Below the pieces are notes generated by a model. That model had not been told where the DNA came from. It saw only the letters and a program-made list of their open reading frames with translations, and did no database searches. Made by a program: the position numbers and the translations under genes. From a virus: a stretch of 23,662 bases of DNA. Positions 1 to 6,191 of the stretch are shown here, piece after piece (position 1 is the first letter of the stretch; every line of letters starts with the position of its first letter). Location: positions 1-23,662 of IMG/VR virus record IMGVR_UViG_3300035698_019872. One strand, written 5' to 3'.

Positions 1-283
1 CACGCTCATAATGCTCATCGCAAAACTCATCACCACATTTCATATCGCGTTTGAGACTACTTATTTCTTCTTGCAGCCCTTCATATTCTGCCAACAACCC
101 TTCATATTCTTCACGCTCCGCCTTGAGTTCCACCGATTGCAGGGATTCGTATTCTTTCCTGAATAGGTTTACGATGTTGTTATAAGCATCAATGTGCTTA
201 TAAAACTCATCCCGCCAATTTACAACATCTACATGTTTTGTATTTGTCATATTGTTTACCGCATCTTGCCATTTACTCATCAT
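1..283 (-). CDS. Partial hypothetical coiled-coil protein (3' end beyond window)
   Basis: An open frame reads leftward off the window edge without a stop, so the C-terminus is missing. Two adjacent ATG codons (283 and 280) follow an AGGAG site. The second has the better spacing (7 nt), so the protein probably begins MSKWQDAV. The visible 93 residues are charged and rich in Glu, Leu and Lys, consistent with a coiled coil. They include an in-frame 21-bp tandem duplication encoding EYEGLLA then EYEGLQE. No enzyme motif is visible. It is the last visible member of the leftward gene series, 23 bp beyond the next gene. Family and function are not recognised; a structural or scaffolding-type helical role is only a guess. 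Confidence 0.7.
   Translation of the reverse strand, partial: MMSKWQDAVNNMTNTKHVDVVNWRDEFYKHIDAYNNIVNLFRKEYESLQSVELKAEREEYEGLLAEYEGLQEEISSLKRDMKCGDEFCDEHYER
77..110 (-). repeat. Two copies of a 13-bp sequence in a 21-bp tandem duplication
   Basis: CCCTTCATATTCT occurs at 77-89 and 98-110. It encodes the duplicated heptad EYEGLLA/EYEGLQE in the partial coiled-coil gene, consistent with in-frame expansion of a coiled coil. Confidence 0.7.
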
Positions 284-306
284 TATGCTCCTTTTCTGTT
301 ATATGT

Positions 307-528
307 TTATTTTTCTGATAACAATATTCTCTTGTCTTTGAGTAAAGTAATATGTGCATTAGTAATATGCTTTGGCAAGTCGCTAACACTATTGTAGATT
401 ATTCCTTTCTTAATATTTTCTTCTAACTCTTTAACACTCATGCTTTCATATGTGTCTATAAGACTGTGAGTAATGCTTCCGTCTGTACTGCCGAATGGTT
501 GCCCAAACAACGAATGTGCTTTTGTCAT
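307..528 (-). CDS. Hypothetical protein, 73 aa
   Basis: A small soluble protein starting at an ATG with a GGAG site 7 nt upstream. It lies 2 bp beyond the stop of the 531-920 gene and before the partial gene at the left edge. The N-terminal third (MTKAHSLFGQPFGS) is Gly/Ser-rich and probably unstructured. The middle (SMSVKELEENIKKGI) looks helical. There are no cysteines, membrane segments or recognisable motifs. The good ribosome binding site and tight operon spacing support it being real. Function is unknown. Confidence 0.65.
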   Translation of the reverse strand: MTKAHSLFGQPFGSTDGSITHSLIDTYESMSVKELEENIKKGIIYNSVSDLPKHITNAHITLLKDKRILLSEK

Positions 529-530
529 AA

Positions 531-920
531 TTAAACTCCTCTCAGTTTCAACTCATTAACATCTTCTCGCAATGAAGTCAATTCATCTTCGTGTCTTTTA
601 TCAAAAAAGACACCCTGTGTTTTTGGATCTTCACTACAACCATTTACATCTGCATCTCCTTGCAATGATGGCGAAAGTTTCGCCAATCCACTTGCAATCT
701 GTTTAGTCTCTGGATCAATCAGTACGGGCGGAACCAATACGCCCAACCTGATAAGATCGTCAATGATATAACTCATAAGGTCACATCTTTTTTGAAGCGC
801 AGTTCTGCTTAATTCTTCAAGCTCTTTCACTTTCAGTTCAAGCCTTTCGAAAGCATCTTTTTCAGAAACCGTTTCCCGTAGAACTTCCGAATAAGCTTCT
901 GCTGTTGTTTTCTTTTTCAT
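531..920 (-). CDS. Hypothetical protein, 129 aa, helical N-terminus
   Basis: The ATG at 920 is preferred over the in-frame TTG at 932, because the AGG at the TTG serves as ribosome binding site 6 nt before ATG 920 and the TTG overlaps the upstream gene's stop. Residues about 1-60 are strongly charged and helical, probably a coiled coil. A short hydrophobic stretch follows (LIRLGVLVPPVLID, about 59-72), then a polar, low-complexity region, and a final charged helix. The hydrophobic stretch is too short and proline-broken for a confident membrane span. It follows the 37-aa membrane protein gene and may be translationally coupled to it. No family is recognised. Confidence 0.65.
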   Translation of the reverse strand: MKKKTTAEAYSEVLRETVSEKDAFERLELKVKELEELSRTALQKRCDLMSYIIDDLIRLGVLVPPVLIDPETKQIASGLAKLSPSLQGDADVNGCSEDPKTQGVFFDKRHEDELTSLREDVNELKLRGV

Positions 921-928
921 TTTATTCC

Positions 929-1042
929 TCAACTTTTAAAGAAATAATATGTTGCTATTCCAGCGAAACAAACTGCACTGATAGACAACAATGCTATTAA
1001 TGTCAATAAAATCTTTTCAAACCAATCGCTATTATTCCACAT
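929..1042 (-). CDS. Small single-span membrane protein, 37 aa
   Basis: Found by reading the minus strand between two larger genes. ATG at 1042, TGA at 931-929. The protein has a short polar N-terminus (MWNNSDWFEK), one hydrophobic helix of about 23 residues (ILLTLIALLSISAVCFAGIA, then TYYFF) and a tiny KS tail. The start overlaps the last codons of the upstream gene by 11 nt with an AGGA about 9 nt before it. The stop overlaps the TTG preceding the next gene. This packing argues for a real coupled gene that fills what would otherwise be a gap. A holin- or superinfection-exclusion-type role is possible, but nothing in the sequence proves it. Confidence 0.6.
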   Translation of the reverse strand: MWNNSDWFEKILLTLIALLSISAVCFAGIATYYFFKS

Positions 1043-1241
1043 TATTCCATCCTATCTGCTTGCTGATTTTAACAAGCTCAATGTTGCTCAATAGTTTCCG
1101 TTTTTCATCAAGCTTCGCTCTATAATATTCTCCAAGCTCGCCTTGAAAGAATAGATCGCCAGAAGGAGCGAATCTCCACTTTGCCATCAACTGCTCATAC
1201 GTTGCTTTATCAATCCATGCTTTCATTTGCTTTTGTGTCAT
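1032..1241 (-). CDS. Small conserved phage protein (KWRFAPSGD...FFQGE...GEYY type), 69 aa
   Basis: The ATG has a good AGGAG site 6 nt upstream, which lies inside the C-terminal codons of the preceding gene (ATGA overlap at 1241-1238). The sequence MKAWIDKATYEQLMAKWRF, followed by APSGDLFFQGELGEYY and a Lys-rich helix ending in SKQIGW, matches from memory a small protein seen in many unrelated phage genomes. I know no assigned function for that family. It has no cysteines or membrane helix. The aromatic-rich core suggests a compact fold. Gene identity as a conserved phage hypothetical is fairly secure; its role is not known. Confidence 0.8.
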   Translation of the reverse strand: MTQKQMKAWIDKATYEQLMAKWRFAPSGDLFFQGELGEYYRAKLDEKRKLLSNIELVKISKQIGWNNVE

Positions 1242-1657
1242 TGCGTTCTCCTTTTCACAATTCTTCTAGGTCTGTCAACATCTATCCATTCTTCTTCTGG
1301 CAACTGTCCATTCTTTATACGCTCAGATTCAATAATACGAATAGCACAATCTACAGCACCTTCATCTTGAGATGGTTCGTCATCAACTTCTCGCATAATA
1401 AACTCAGCCAGCTTTTCTATCTGAGCTTCAAGATGCGATCCGGGTTCAACATCCGCTTCTTCAAGAGGACACTCAACAGGCACATATTCATAACTACAAA
1501 ATAAAATTTGTAAATTAGTTGCATCTCCAGCAATAAAGGATGCACAAGCTCTTATTTTATCTTCTAAATATATTTTACAAATAAGATTATCGCCTAAAGA
1601 TAGTCTATACGGACAATTTATACAGGACTCAATCGTTGTTAGTAGTTGCTTCGCCAT
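1238..1657 (-). CDS. Hypothetical Cys-rich protein, 139 aa, with C-terminal RPRRIVKR motif
   Basis: Start chosen at ATG 1657 (MAKQLLTTIE), with AGGA 6 nt upstream; a longer frame from 1714 would run far into the preceding gene. The N-terminal half carries Cys12, Cys15, Cys27, Cys38, Cys54 and Cys63, with CINC and a later CSYEYVPVECP segment. This suggests a small metal-binding domain, though not a standard zinc ribbon. Residues about 65-110 are acidic and helical. The last residues, RPRRIVKRRTQ (129-139), are one copy of a basic motif shared by five proteins in this arm. The codons of that tail also contain the ribosome binding site of the next gene. Function is unknown. Confidence 0.7.
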   Translation of the reverse strand: MAKQLLTTIESCINCPYRLSLGDNLICKIYLEDKIRACASFIAGDATNLQILFCSYEYVPVECPLEEADVEPGSHLEAQIEKLAEFIMREVDDEPSQDEGAVDCAIRIIESERIKNGQLPEEEWIDVDRPRRIVKRRTQ

Positions 1658-1856
1658 CAGCTTTCCTTTCAAATCCGTCTGGTAAAAAATATGGTTCTGT
1701 AAATTGTATATCAACCACTCTTAAATCTTTTCGTTTCATTATTCTTTCAGTAAACCTAGCTTGACCAACATACGTTGCTTCCATGCCATTGTTAAATATC
1801 AATGTTATGTTTTGCAACGCTCCAACTATCTCTTTTCTAGGGTTTTTCTGTTTCAT
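1629..1856 (-). CDS. Hypothetical protein, 75 aa
   Basis: A small basic protein whose ATG overlaps the stop of the preceding gene in an ATGA arrangement (1856-1853), implying translational coupling; only a weak purine-rich site precedes it. The sequence alternates short beta-like stretches (GALQNITLIFNNGMEATY, LRVVDIQFTEPYF) and ends in a polar tail. Its last 29 nt overlap the start of the next gene. There are no cysteines, membrane helices or recognised motifs. Function is unknown. Confidence 0.6.
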   Translation of the reverse strand: MKQKNPRKEIVGALQNITLIFNNGMEATYVGQARFTERIMKRKDLRVVDIQFTEPYFLPDGFERKADGEATTNND

Positions 1857-2098
1857 TTTTGCTTTCTTATTTTAACAATGCGATTAGGTTTATTTACTTT
1901 CACGTTTTCATTGTTGTTATTCGACTTTATCAATTCTATAATTTCTGTTGTGTACCAAGCGGCTATACAAGATATACAATGTTGGTAACTATGACAGTTT
2001 TCTGTTTCCCATGCTTCAGGAAGAGGACAATCTAAATCATCTCGTAAATCATCTTCAAAATTTGTTTTTAAGAATTCTTCAATCTTATCTTTAAGCAT
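1853..2098 (-). CDS. Hypothetical protein, 81 aa, with C-terminal KPNRIVKIR motif
   Basis: ATG 2098 is preferred to the in-frame TTG at 2110, because a GAGAG-type site lies just before it. The N-terminus is an acidic helix (MLKDKIEEFLKTNFEDDLRD). A Cys/His cluster follows (Cys24, Cys35, His36, His40, Cys41, Cys44), compatible with metal binding. A further helix and an Asn-rich linker (SNNNNENVKVN) lead to the basic end KPNRIVKIRKQK (70-81). This end is nearly identical to that of the protein at 5595-6191, although nothing else in the two proteins is alike. The gene overlaps both neighbours by a few bases. Function is unknown. Confidence 0.7.
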   Translation of the reverse strand: MLKDKIEEFLKTNFEDDLRDDLDCPLPEAWETENCHSYQHCISCIAAWYTTEIIELIKSNNNNENVKVNKPNRIVKIRKQK

Positions 2099-2285
2099 GT
2101 TTTCTCTCAACTTTGCTATGTTTGCTCAAAATGCCGAAAATTGCCTTAAAATTGCCCTTTTCAGCCATATTTTGCAGTTTTTTGACCCAAAATGGGCTGA
2201 AATCAACGTATTTATACAGTTTTTCGTCAATTTTAACGTCTAAATCACCGTTTTTATAGTATGCTCCTACTGATATTCGTACCAT
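2091..2285 (-). CDS. Hypothetical protein, 64 aa
   Basis: ATG 2285 (MVRISVGAYY) is chosen over the upstream TTG because AAAGGGG sits about 6 nt before it. It overlaps the end of the sigma-region-4-like gene by 19 nt and the next gene by 8 nt. The protein starts with short beta-like strands (VRISVGAYYKNGDLDVKI) and ends with basic helices (FWVKKLQNMAEKGNFKAIFG, then HSKVERKHA). It lacks cysteines and membrane segments. The coding strand contains several near-repeats of GGCAATTTT in this area. Function is unknown. Confidence 0.6.
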   Translation of the reverse strand: MVRISVGAYYKNGDLDVKIDEKLYKYVDFSPFWVKKLQNMAEKGNFKAIFGILSKHSKVERKHA

Positions 2286-2779
2286 TTGTTGCCCCTTTCT
2301 GTCACCCAAGAGACTGTTCTGCCATATCTTTTGCGCTGATAAATCCTTTGCATGTTATTATAACGCCAATGACCGCATTTTTGGCAGTAGTGGTGATACT
2401 TTTTATCTATATCCAACTTGTTTATCAGGGTTCCACAAAGAGGACAAACCACTTTGTCATTAGCCGGATCAGTTTTAATGGCATATTCATAATACATATC
2501 ATTGTGAACATTGTTTTTCTTGAGTTCCCTAAGAAATTCTGCTTCGTGCGCTTTCAAAGCGATTCGAAGCTTCCTGAGAGCTTTGATTTCTGTTTGGCGT
2601 ATTGCCTCAGTTGTCAAGTTAAGTTCTCTGGCAATGCTCTCAAGCGTCTTGTATGACGTTCCAATGGCGAAGCGAGATTTAATAACGAATTGTTGCTTAA
2701 AAGTTAATCTTGTTTCAAAAATCTTGAACAGCTTGCTTCTAAATTCATCATAAATAAGTTCGTCTAAAATTGTAGTCAT
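2267..2779 (-). CDS. Sigma-70 region-4-like HTH protein with zinc ribbon, 170 aa
   Basis: Probably a phage transcription regulator. Residues about 24-75 read like sigma region 4: LTFKQQFVIKSRFAIG, then a helix-turn-helix with TLESIARELNLTTEAIRQTE and the closing KALRKLR, typical of the -35-recognising helices of sigma factors. A zinc ribbon follows (Cys112-x2-Cys115 and Cys132-x2-Cys135), then a basic C-terminus. No sigma region 2 is present, so it is not a complete sigma factor. It may be an adaptor, an anti-sigma-like protein or a DNA-binding activator. The start has an AAGGAG site 7 nt upstream, inside the end of the previous gene (ATGA overlap). The N-terminal half aligns with the protein at 3208-3726. 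Confidence 0.75.
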   Translation of the reverse strand: MTTILDELIYDEFRSKLFKIFETRLTFKQQFVIKSRFAIGTSYKTLESIARELNLTTEAIRQTEIKALRKLRIALKAHEAEFLRELKKNNVHNDMYYEYAIKTDPANDKVVCPLCGTLINKLDIDKKYHHYCQKCGHWRYNNMQRIYQRKRYGRTVSWVTERGNKWYEYQ

Positions 2780-3207
2780 TTATTTTCTCCTTGATTTCTC
2801 ATCTTGACAATTCGTCTTGGTCTTTCGTTAAACGTTGTACCATCACATGATCTTAACAGTTTTTCAAACTTAACAATTCTTTCGTCAATGGTTGAATCAG
2901 GATCAAATTGCATTGTGTAGTCAGTTCTTGGTTCTGGCTTTGTTTTTTTTAGTTCTGGAACTAATATATAAACTGGTTGACCATCTTTTTGTAATTTAAG
3001 TTTCTCAATAGCTTTTTTCATTTCCTTGTTTATTCTTTTTGATACTTGAAAATTGTCATGAGCTTGATTTGCAATTTTATCAGAGAACAAACAATCATCT
3101 CTCAAAGCCTCAGTCTCTTTTTTAAGATCTGAAAACTTATGCTTCCAATAACCAATCCAAATTATAAAAAGAAAAATTATAAATAACAATGGTATAATTG
3201 TAGTCAT
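2776..3207 (-). CDS. Membrane-anchored coiled-coil protein, 143 aa, with C-terminal RPRRIVKM motif
   Basis: The N-terminus is one strong hydrophobic helix (IIPLLFIIFLFIIWIGY, about residues 4-20). It is followed by a basic WKHK, which by the positive-inside rule puts the rest of the protein in the cytoplasm. Residues about 25-75 are charged and helical. A Pro-rich segment (about 85-95) and another helix lead to RPRRIVKMRNQ (129-139) and a GENK end. The motif is the same as in four other genes of this arm. The ATG directly abuts the stop of the preceding gene. It lies between the two sigma-region-4-like genes, and its last codons supply the ribosome binding site of the next one. Function is unknown. 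Confidence 0.7.
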   Translation of the reverse strand: MTTIIPLLFIIFLFIIWIGYWKHKFSDLKKETEALRDDCLFSDKIANQAHDNFQVSKRINKEMKKAIEKLKLQKDGQPVYILVPELKKTKPEPRTDYTMQFDPDSTIDERIVKFEKLLRSCDGTTFNERPRRIVKMRNQGENK

Positions 3208-3726
3208 TTAACCACTCTTCTTTCTTAAAATTTTCCAAAGATGCCTTTCTCTCCAAGAATCATCGACAACAGTCTCAACTGCTCTTGGCACTTCTTGCAT
3301 TCTTCTATACATTTTTTCTTCATCATAATACTCTTCTGCTCGCTCTTTAGCTTTTTTTGTTGCGTTTCTTTTATTAACTTCTTTCATTGCTTCTTTTTCA
3401 CCCTTTTTTAATTCAAGCTTCGTTGGTTCTATAATGAAATTTTTACTTCTAAAATTATTCAATGTAGCAATTTCTAAAATATCATGTTCTTGTCTTTTGA
3501 AAAATCTGTTTAATTTACAATAAATTTTTGCCTCGATTATTTGAATGGTTGTAGAACTACATTTTAAAAATTTAGCAATACTTGTTTTTGTACCAAACTT
3601 TTTTTCAGCCGAATGTAATAGTTTAAAAACAAGCGATTCTCGTTTTGGAAGCTTAGTGTTGACAAATAAATTCAACTCATCAAAAAAATCACTGTAAACC
3701 ATTTTGCTCAAAGTATCATTTTCCAT
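3208..3726 (-). CDS. Divergent sigma-region-4-like protein, 172 aa
   Basis: Start set at ATG 3726 (MENDTLSKMV), which has an AGGGG site 7-8 nt upstream; the longer frame to 3765 overlaps the preceding gene more deeply. Residues about 9-76 line up without large gaps with residues about 8-75 of the protein at 2267-2779. Examples are MVYSDFFDELNLFVNTKLPK against LIYDEFRSKLFKIFETRLTF, and FLKCSSTTIQIIEAKIYCKL against ELNLTTEAIRQTEIKALRKL. The helix-turn-helix is therefore probably homologous but diverged. The C-terminal half differs: a long, charged Lys/Glu helix and no zinc ribbon. A DNA-binding or RNA-polymerase-binding regulator is the likely role; the target is unknown. Confidence 0.6.
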   Translation of the reverse strand: MENDTLSKMVYSDFFDELNLFVNTKLPKRESLVFKLLHSAEKKFGTKTSIAKFLKCSSTTIQIIEAKIYCKLNRFFKRQEHDILEIATLNNFRSKNFIIEPTKLELKKGEKEAMKEVNKRNATKKAKERAEEYYDEEKMYRRMQEVPRAVETVVDDSWRERHLWKILRKKSG

Positions 3727-3907
3727 TATTTTTCCCCTTTCCAGTGACTTCTCCAGTTTCTTCACTCCATCTTGTTTTGCATTTTGGGCAAAGCCATTCT
3801 GTAATCATCTTTCGTTCCAAAGAAAAGACGCCTCTCAACTTCGTTGTCTTAGAATTATTTTTAGACCAAACTGCATTGCAGATTGGACATTTATTTCTCT
3901 TTATCAT
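3716..3907 (-). CDS. Small zinc-ribbon protein, 63 aa
   Basis: ATG 3907 (MIKRNKCPIC) is chosen, with GGAG 11 nt upstream; a TTG at 3916 is too close to that site. The sequence has two CxxC knuckles, Cys7-Pro-Ile-Cys10 and Cys40-Pro-Lys-Cys43, about 30 residues apart. This is the layout of a zinc ribbon. A basic Lys/Gly tail (GEVTGKGKNNGK) follows. It overlaps the genes on both sides (17 and 11 nt). Such ribbons in phage early regions usually bind nucleic acid or RNA polymerase, but nothing here shows the partner. Confidence 0.7.
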   Translation of the reverse strand: MIKRNKCPICNAVWSKNNSKTTKLRGVFSLERKMITEWLCPKCKTRWSEETGEVTGKGKNNGK

Positions 3908-4511
3908 AATAGTCAATCTCCATTTTCACTTTAAGCGGAAGGACGAGTGGATTTTTCATCGTATTAATATAATCACCTTGTTGTGTTGTAAAATTATATA
4001 TTTCATTATTTTGTGTGCTTTGCTGTTTATTGTGAGTTGTGTTTCCCTTTATGCAAACATCGCCTAAGTATTCAAAGAAGTCGTTTGGATTGAGATCGTT
4101 GAACTTGACATGATTTAATTTTCGGTTGTCTGTTGTTTCAGTGAGATGCGGAATGGTTTCTTTAAGAGAAACTTTTTCTCTTATTTTGACTACTCTTTTA
4201 GGTTTAGATTCTTCCGATTCTTCTTCAACTGATTCGAGCCAGCTTACAGCAAAGTAATTGACAGCTCCAGTTTTAGAATCAGCCACTGTATAAAAATCTT
4301 CTATTTCGCCATTGACTAAATTTTTTGCACGATCTTTTTTATTTTTTATAAGTTGTATATTACCGCATTGACTAATTTTCGATTGAAACCATCTTGACGG
4401 TTGTAAAACTTCGAAATCAAGACGAGAATCAAGAATGACTTCAAAAGGAATGTTTTTTATCTCGTCAAGAGTTTTGACTCTTACTTTATCTCCTGCTTGG
4501 AACTTCGCCAT
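3891..4511 (-). CDS. Hypothetical protein, 206 aa, SH3-like N-terminus and internal KPKRVVKIR motif
   Basis: First gene after the promoter at 4546-4574; ATG 4511 follows a GGAAGG site about 10 nt upstream. The N-terminus (FQAGDKVRVKTLDEI, and later YFAVSWLESV at about 86-95) looks like a small SH3/KOW-type barrel. The GDKVRV opening resembles VGDRVQIRSYEE in the protein at 5595-6191. An acidic linker (EEESEES) leads to KPKRVVKIREK at 103-113. Here the motif is not terminal: another 93 polar residues, Asn/Thr/Gln-rich, follow. One reading is that a gene once ended after the motif and was later extended. Function is unknown. Confidence 0.7.
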   Translation of the reverse strand: MAKFQAGDKVRVKTLDEIKNIPFEVILDSRLDFEVLQPSRWFQSKISQCGNIQLIKNKKDRAKNLVNGEIEDFYTVADSKTGAVNYFAVSWLESVEEESEESKPKRVVKIREKVSLKETIPHLTETTDNRKLNHVKFNDLNPNDFFEYLGDVCIKGNTTHNKQQSTQNNEIYNFTTQQGDYINTMKNPLVLPLKVKMEIDYYDKEK

Positions 4512-4545
4512 AAATCACCAACCTTCCTTTTCTCAATTTGACTTA

Positions 4546-4574
4546 ATTTAACCATAAATTGTTGCGGTTGTCAA
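4546..4574 (-). promoter_or_regulatory. Leftward sigma-70-type promoter
   Basis: Read on the minus strand: TTGACA (4574-4569), 17-nt spacer, TTAAAT (4551-4546), with TGG directly upstream of the -10 (extended -10). It lies in the only sizeable gap (about 60 bp) of this part of the arm and points at the 3891-4511 gene. The -35 overlaps the stop region of the gene at 4571-5071. Confidence 0.6.
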
Positions 4575-5071
4575 TCCTTTTTTTTCTTTTTCTTTGGGTT
4601 TTTTGTAGTCTTCTTCTTTGTTGGCTTCTTCTTCTTAACTAATTTTCTCTTTTCTACTTTCAAAATCTTTCGTGCTAAATCCATACCAGCAGTAAACATA
4701 TCTAAATTTTTATCATTAAAAATCCATTCAAAATCTATTTCGCCGTCTTCTTCTGTTACATCAAATATCATTTTCTTTGACCACTCGACAAGCTCTTCAG
4801 GAATTTCTCTTCTTGGAAAAGTTTCTATAAATAACCTAGCTGTATCAAGAACATAATCTTTATTTGCATTATATTTGTTTTCATAATCATTTAAATAAGA
4901 TAGAAGAACAATTGCTTCTTCGTCTGTCCACTCAAACTTTTCTTCTATATCTATTTTTATATTAGCTTCTTTTTCTACTTTCTCTTTTAGCTCTGTTCCA
5001 TAGAAAGCGGCTGCAAGCTTTATGTTTTCAAAGAGGTCGTGTAGCGAAATAGGAAGGTCAGGCGCTTTCAT
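4571..5071 (-). CDS. Hypothetical protein, 166 aa, with polylysine tail
   Basis: Starts at ATG 5071, overlapping the TGA of the kinase gene (ATGA), so translation is probably coupled. Residues about 1-140 are acidic and mainly helical with no known motif. The last 28 or so residues are almost entirely Lys, Thr and Pro (VKKKKPTKKKTTKNPKKKK). This sharp acidic-to-basic change suggests a folded domain with a disordered nucleic-acid-binding tail. The tail is simple-sequence, and the coding strand is an A-rich run, so its length could vary between relatives. Location next to the dNMP kinase may only reflect operon order. Function is unknown. Confidence 0.7.
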   Translation of the reverse strand: MKAPDLPISLHDLFENIKLAAAFYGTELKEKVEKEANIKIDIEEKFEWTDEEAIVLLSYLNDYENKYNANKDYVLDTARLFIETFPRREIPEELVEWSKKMIFDVTEEDGEIDFEWIFNDKNLDMFTAGMDLARKILKVEKRKLVKKKKPTKKKTTKNPKKKKKKD

Positions 5072-5598
5072 ATTTTCAAATCCTTAATAATAGAATCAGC
5101 GTATTCAGTTAAGTCAGATATTTCTTTGTCGTTGGTAATCAAAAAATCTTCTTTAATGTTAAGAAGCTCACTCTCGCTCTTGTGAGCGCTATTGACATCG
5201 TTATAACTTCTGCCATGCATTTTTACAATGATGCCGTTATGTGCCTTTATATAAGCTGCTTCGTTAAGAAAACGGACATCATCAATTATAAAATTGTTTG
5301 TAATGTTATCCGTGTTTAAACTGCGCTTCTTTCTTTCGGTTTCCCAATGGTTTATCCAAGCATTATCTCCAACGCATTCTCTAACAACTTCTGTTCCCAA
5401 GAGTTGAAGAAGTGTTCTGCCAAGTTTGTCTTTCTCGCCATTCCATCCTAACATCTTAGCAAACTCTTTTAATTTATAAGCAAAAGGGATGATGTCAGAA
5501 TAGACAAGATGTTCTTCGAGAAGTCTGTTGGCAAGAATATTTGCAAATGTTGTTTTTCCAGATCCGGCAAGTCCTGTAATTCCAATTATTTCAATCAT
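5068..5598 (-). CDS. Deoxynucleoside monophosphate kinase-like protein
   Basis: Probably phosphorylates dNMPs to dNDPs for phage DNA synthesis. The P-loop is near the N-terminus (GITGLAGSGKTT, residues 6-17). A segment LGRTLLQLLGTEVVRE, followed by AWINHW, matches the substrate-binding region of the T4 gp1 / DNMK family as I know it. FIIDDVRFLNEA supplies the second acidic/strand motif and NEA turn typical of that family. Its 176 residues are within the range of phage dNMP kinases, although shorter than T4 gp1. Start and stop each overlap a neighbour by ATGA. It works naturally with the nucleotidase at 6181-6741 and the deaminase at 8565-9002 as a nucleotide-pool module. Confidence 0.85.
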   Translation of the reverse strand: MIEIIGITGLAGSGKTTFANILANRLLEEHLVYSDIIPFAYKLKEFAKMLGWNGEKDKLGRTLLQLLGTEVVRECVGDNAWINHWETERKKRSLNTDNITNNFIIDDVRFLNEAAYIKAHNGIIVKMHGRSYNDVNSAHKSESELLNIKEDFLITNDKEISDLTEYADSIIKDLKI

Positions 5599-6191
5599 TT
5601 TATTTTCCTTATTTTAACTATCCTATTAGGCTTGATCTCTTTGGATTTCGGTACGAAATCAAGAGGTATAAGCCAATCCATATGCCAATTCCAATCATTA
5701 TTTTTCAACCCTATAGTTCTTAATTTAGTTGGTTTATGGCGAAAATGTAAGAGGCTTGTTGTTTCACTTACAGAAGAACAAAATTCCATCATTTGTGACA
5801 TTATAGATTCATATCCATTTTTGTTATTAGTGATAGCCTCATTATGATCAGTAATTGTTTTTACATTTTCTTCATAAGATCTTATTTGAACTCTATCCCC
5901 AACTTGAGGAATCCACTCATCATAACTAATCTCATCATCTGGATGCCACTGTATAACTTTATACAAAGCATCCAACGCTTCTTGTTCTGTTTTGAATTGT
6001 TTAAGTGTTGAAATATAAAAAGAAAATTTATCATCAATAGACAAATATAATCTAAAAAATCTAGCTGAATCAGTAATACAAAATTCTAATTTCCCTATAT
6101 CTTGTTTCGTTATAGGTTTATAAAGAGCATACGCTCTCTGTCCAGCTAATTTAACAATCTCAAATTCACCGTAAGGCGTGTCAACTTTCAT
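5595..6191 (-). CDS. Hypothetical protein, 198 aa, SH3-like segment and C-terminal KPNRIVKIR motif
   Basis: ATG 6191 (MKVDTPYGEF) has GGAG 6 nt upstream; the TTG at 6203 is rejected. The first 80 or so residues look like a mixed alpha/beta domain ending in FKTEQEALDALYKVIQ. The middle contains IPQVGDRVQIRSYEE, resembling the SH3/KOW-like opening of the protein at 3891-4511, with the barrel apparently completed near WHMDWLIPLDFV after a long insertion. The very end is KPNRIVKIRKIK (187-198), one of the five shared basic motifs. ATGA overlap with the kinase gene. Function is unknown; a small domain that positions the basic tail is conceivable. Confidence 0.7.
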   Translation of the reverse strand: MKVDTPYGEFEIVKLAGQRAYALYKPITKQDIGKLEFCITDSARFFRLYLSIDDKFSFYISTLKQFKTEQEALDALYKVIQWHPDDEISYDEWIPQVGDRVQIRSYEENVKTITDHNEAITNNKNGYESIMSQMMEFCSSVSETTSLLHFRHKPTKLRTIGLKNNDWNWHMDWLIPLDFVPKSKEIKPNRIVKIRKIK

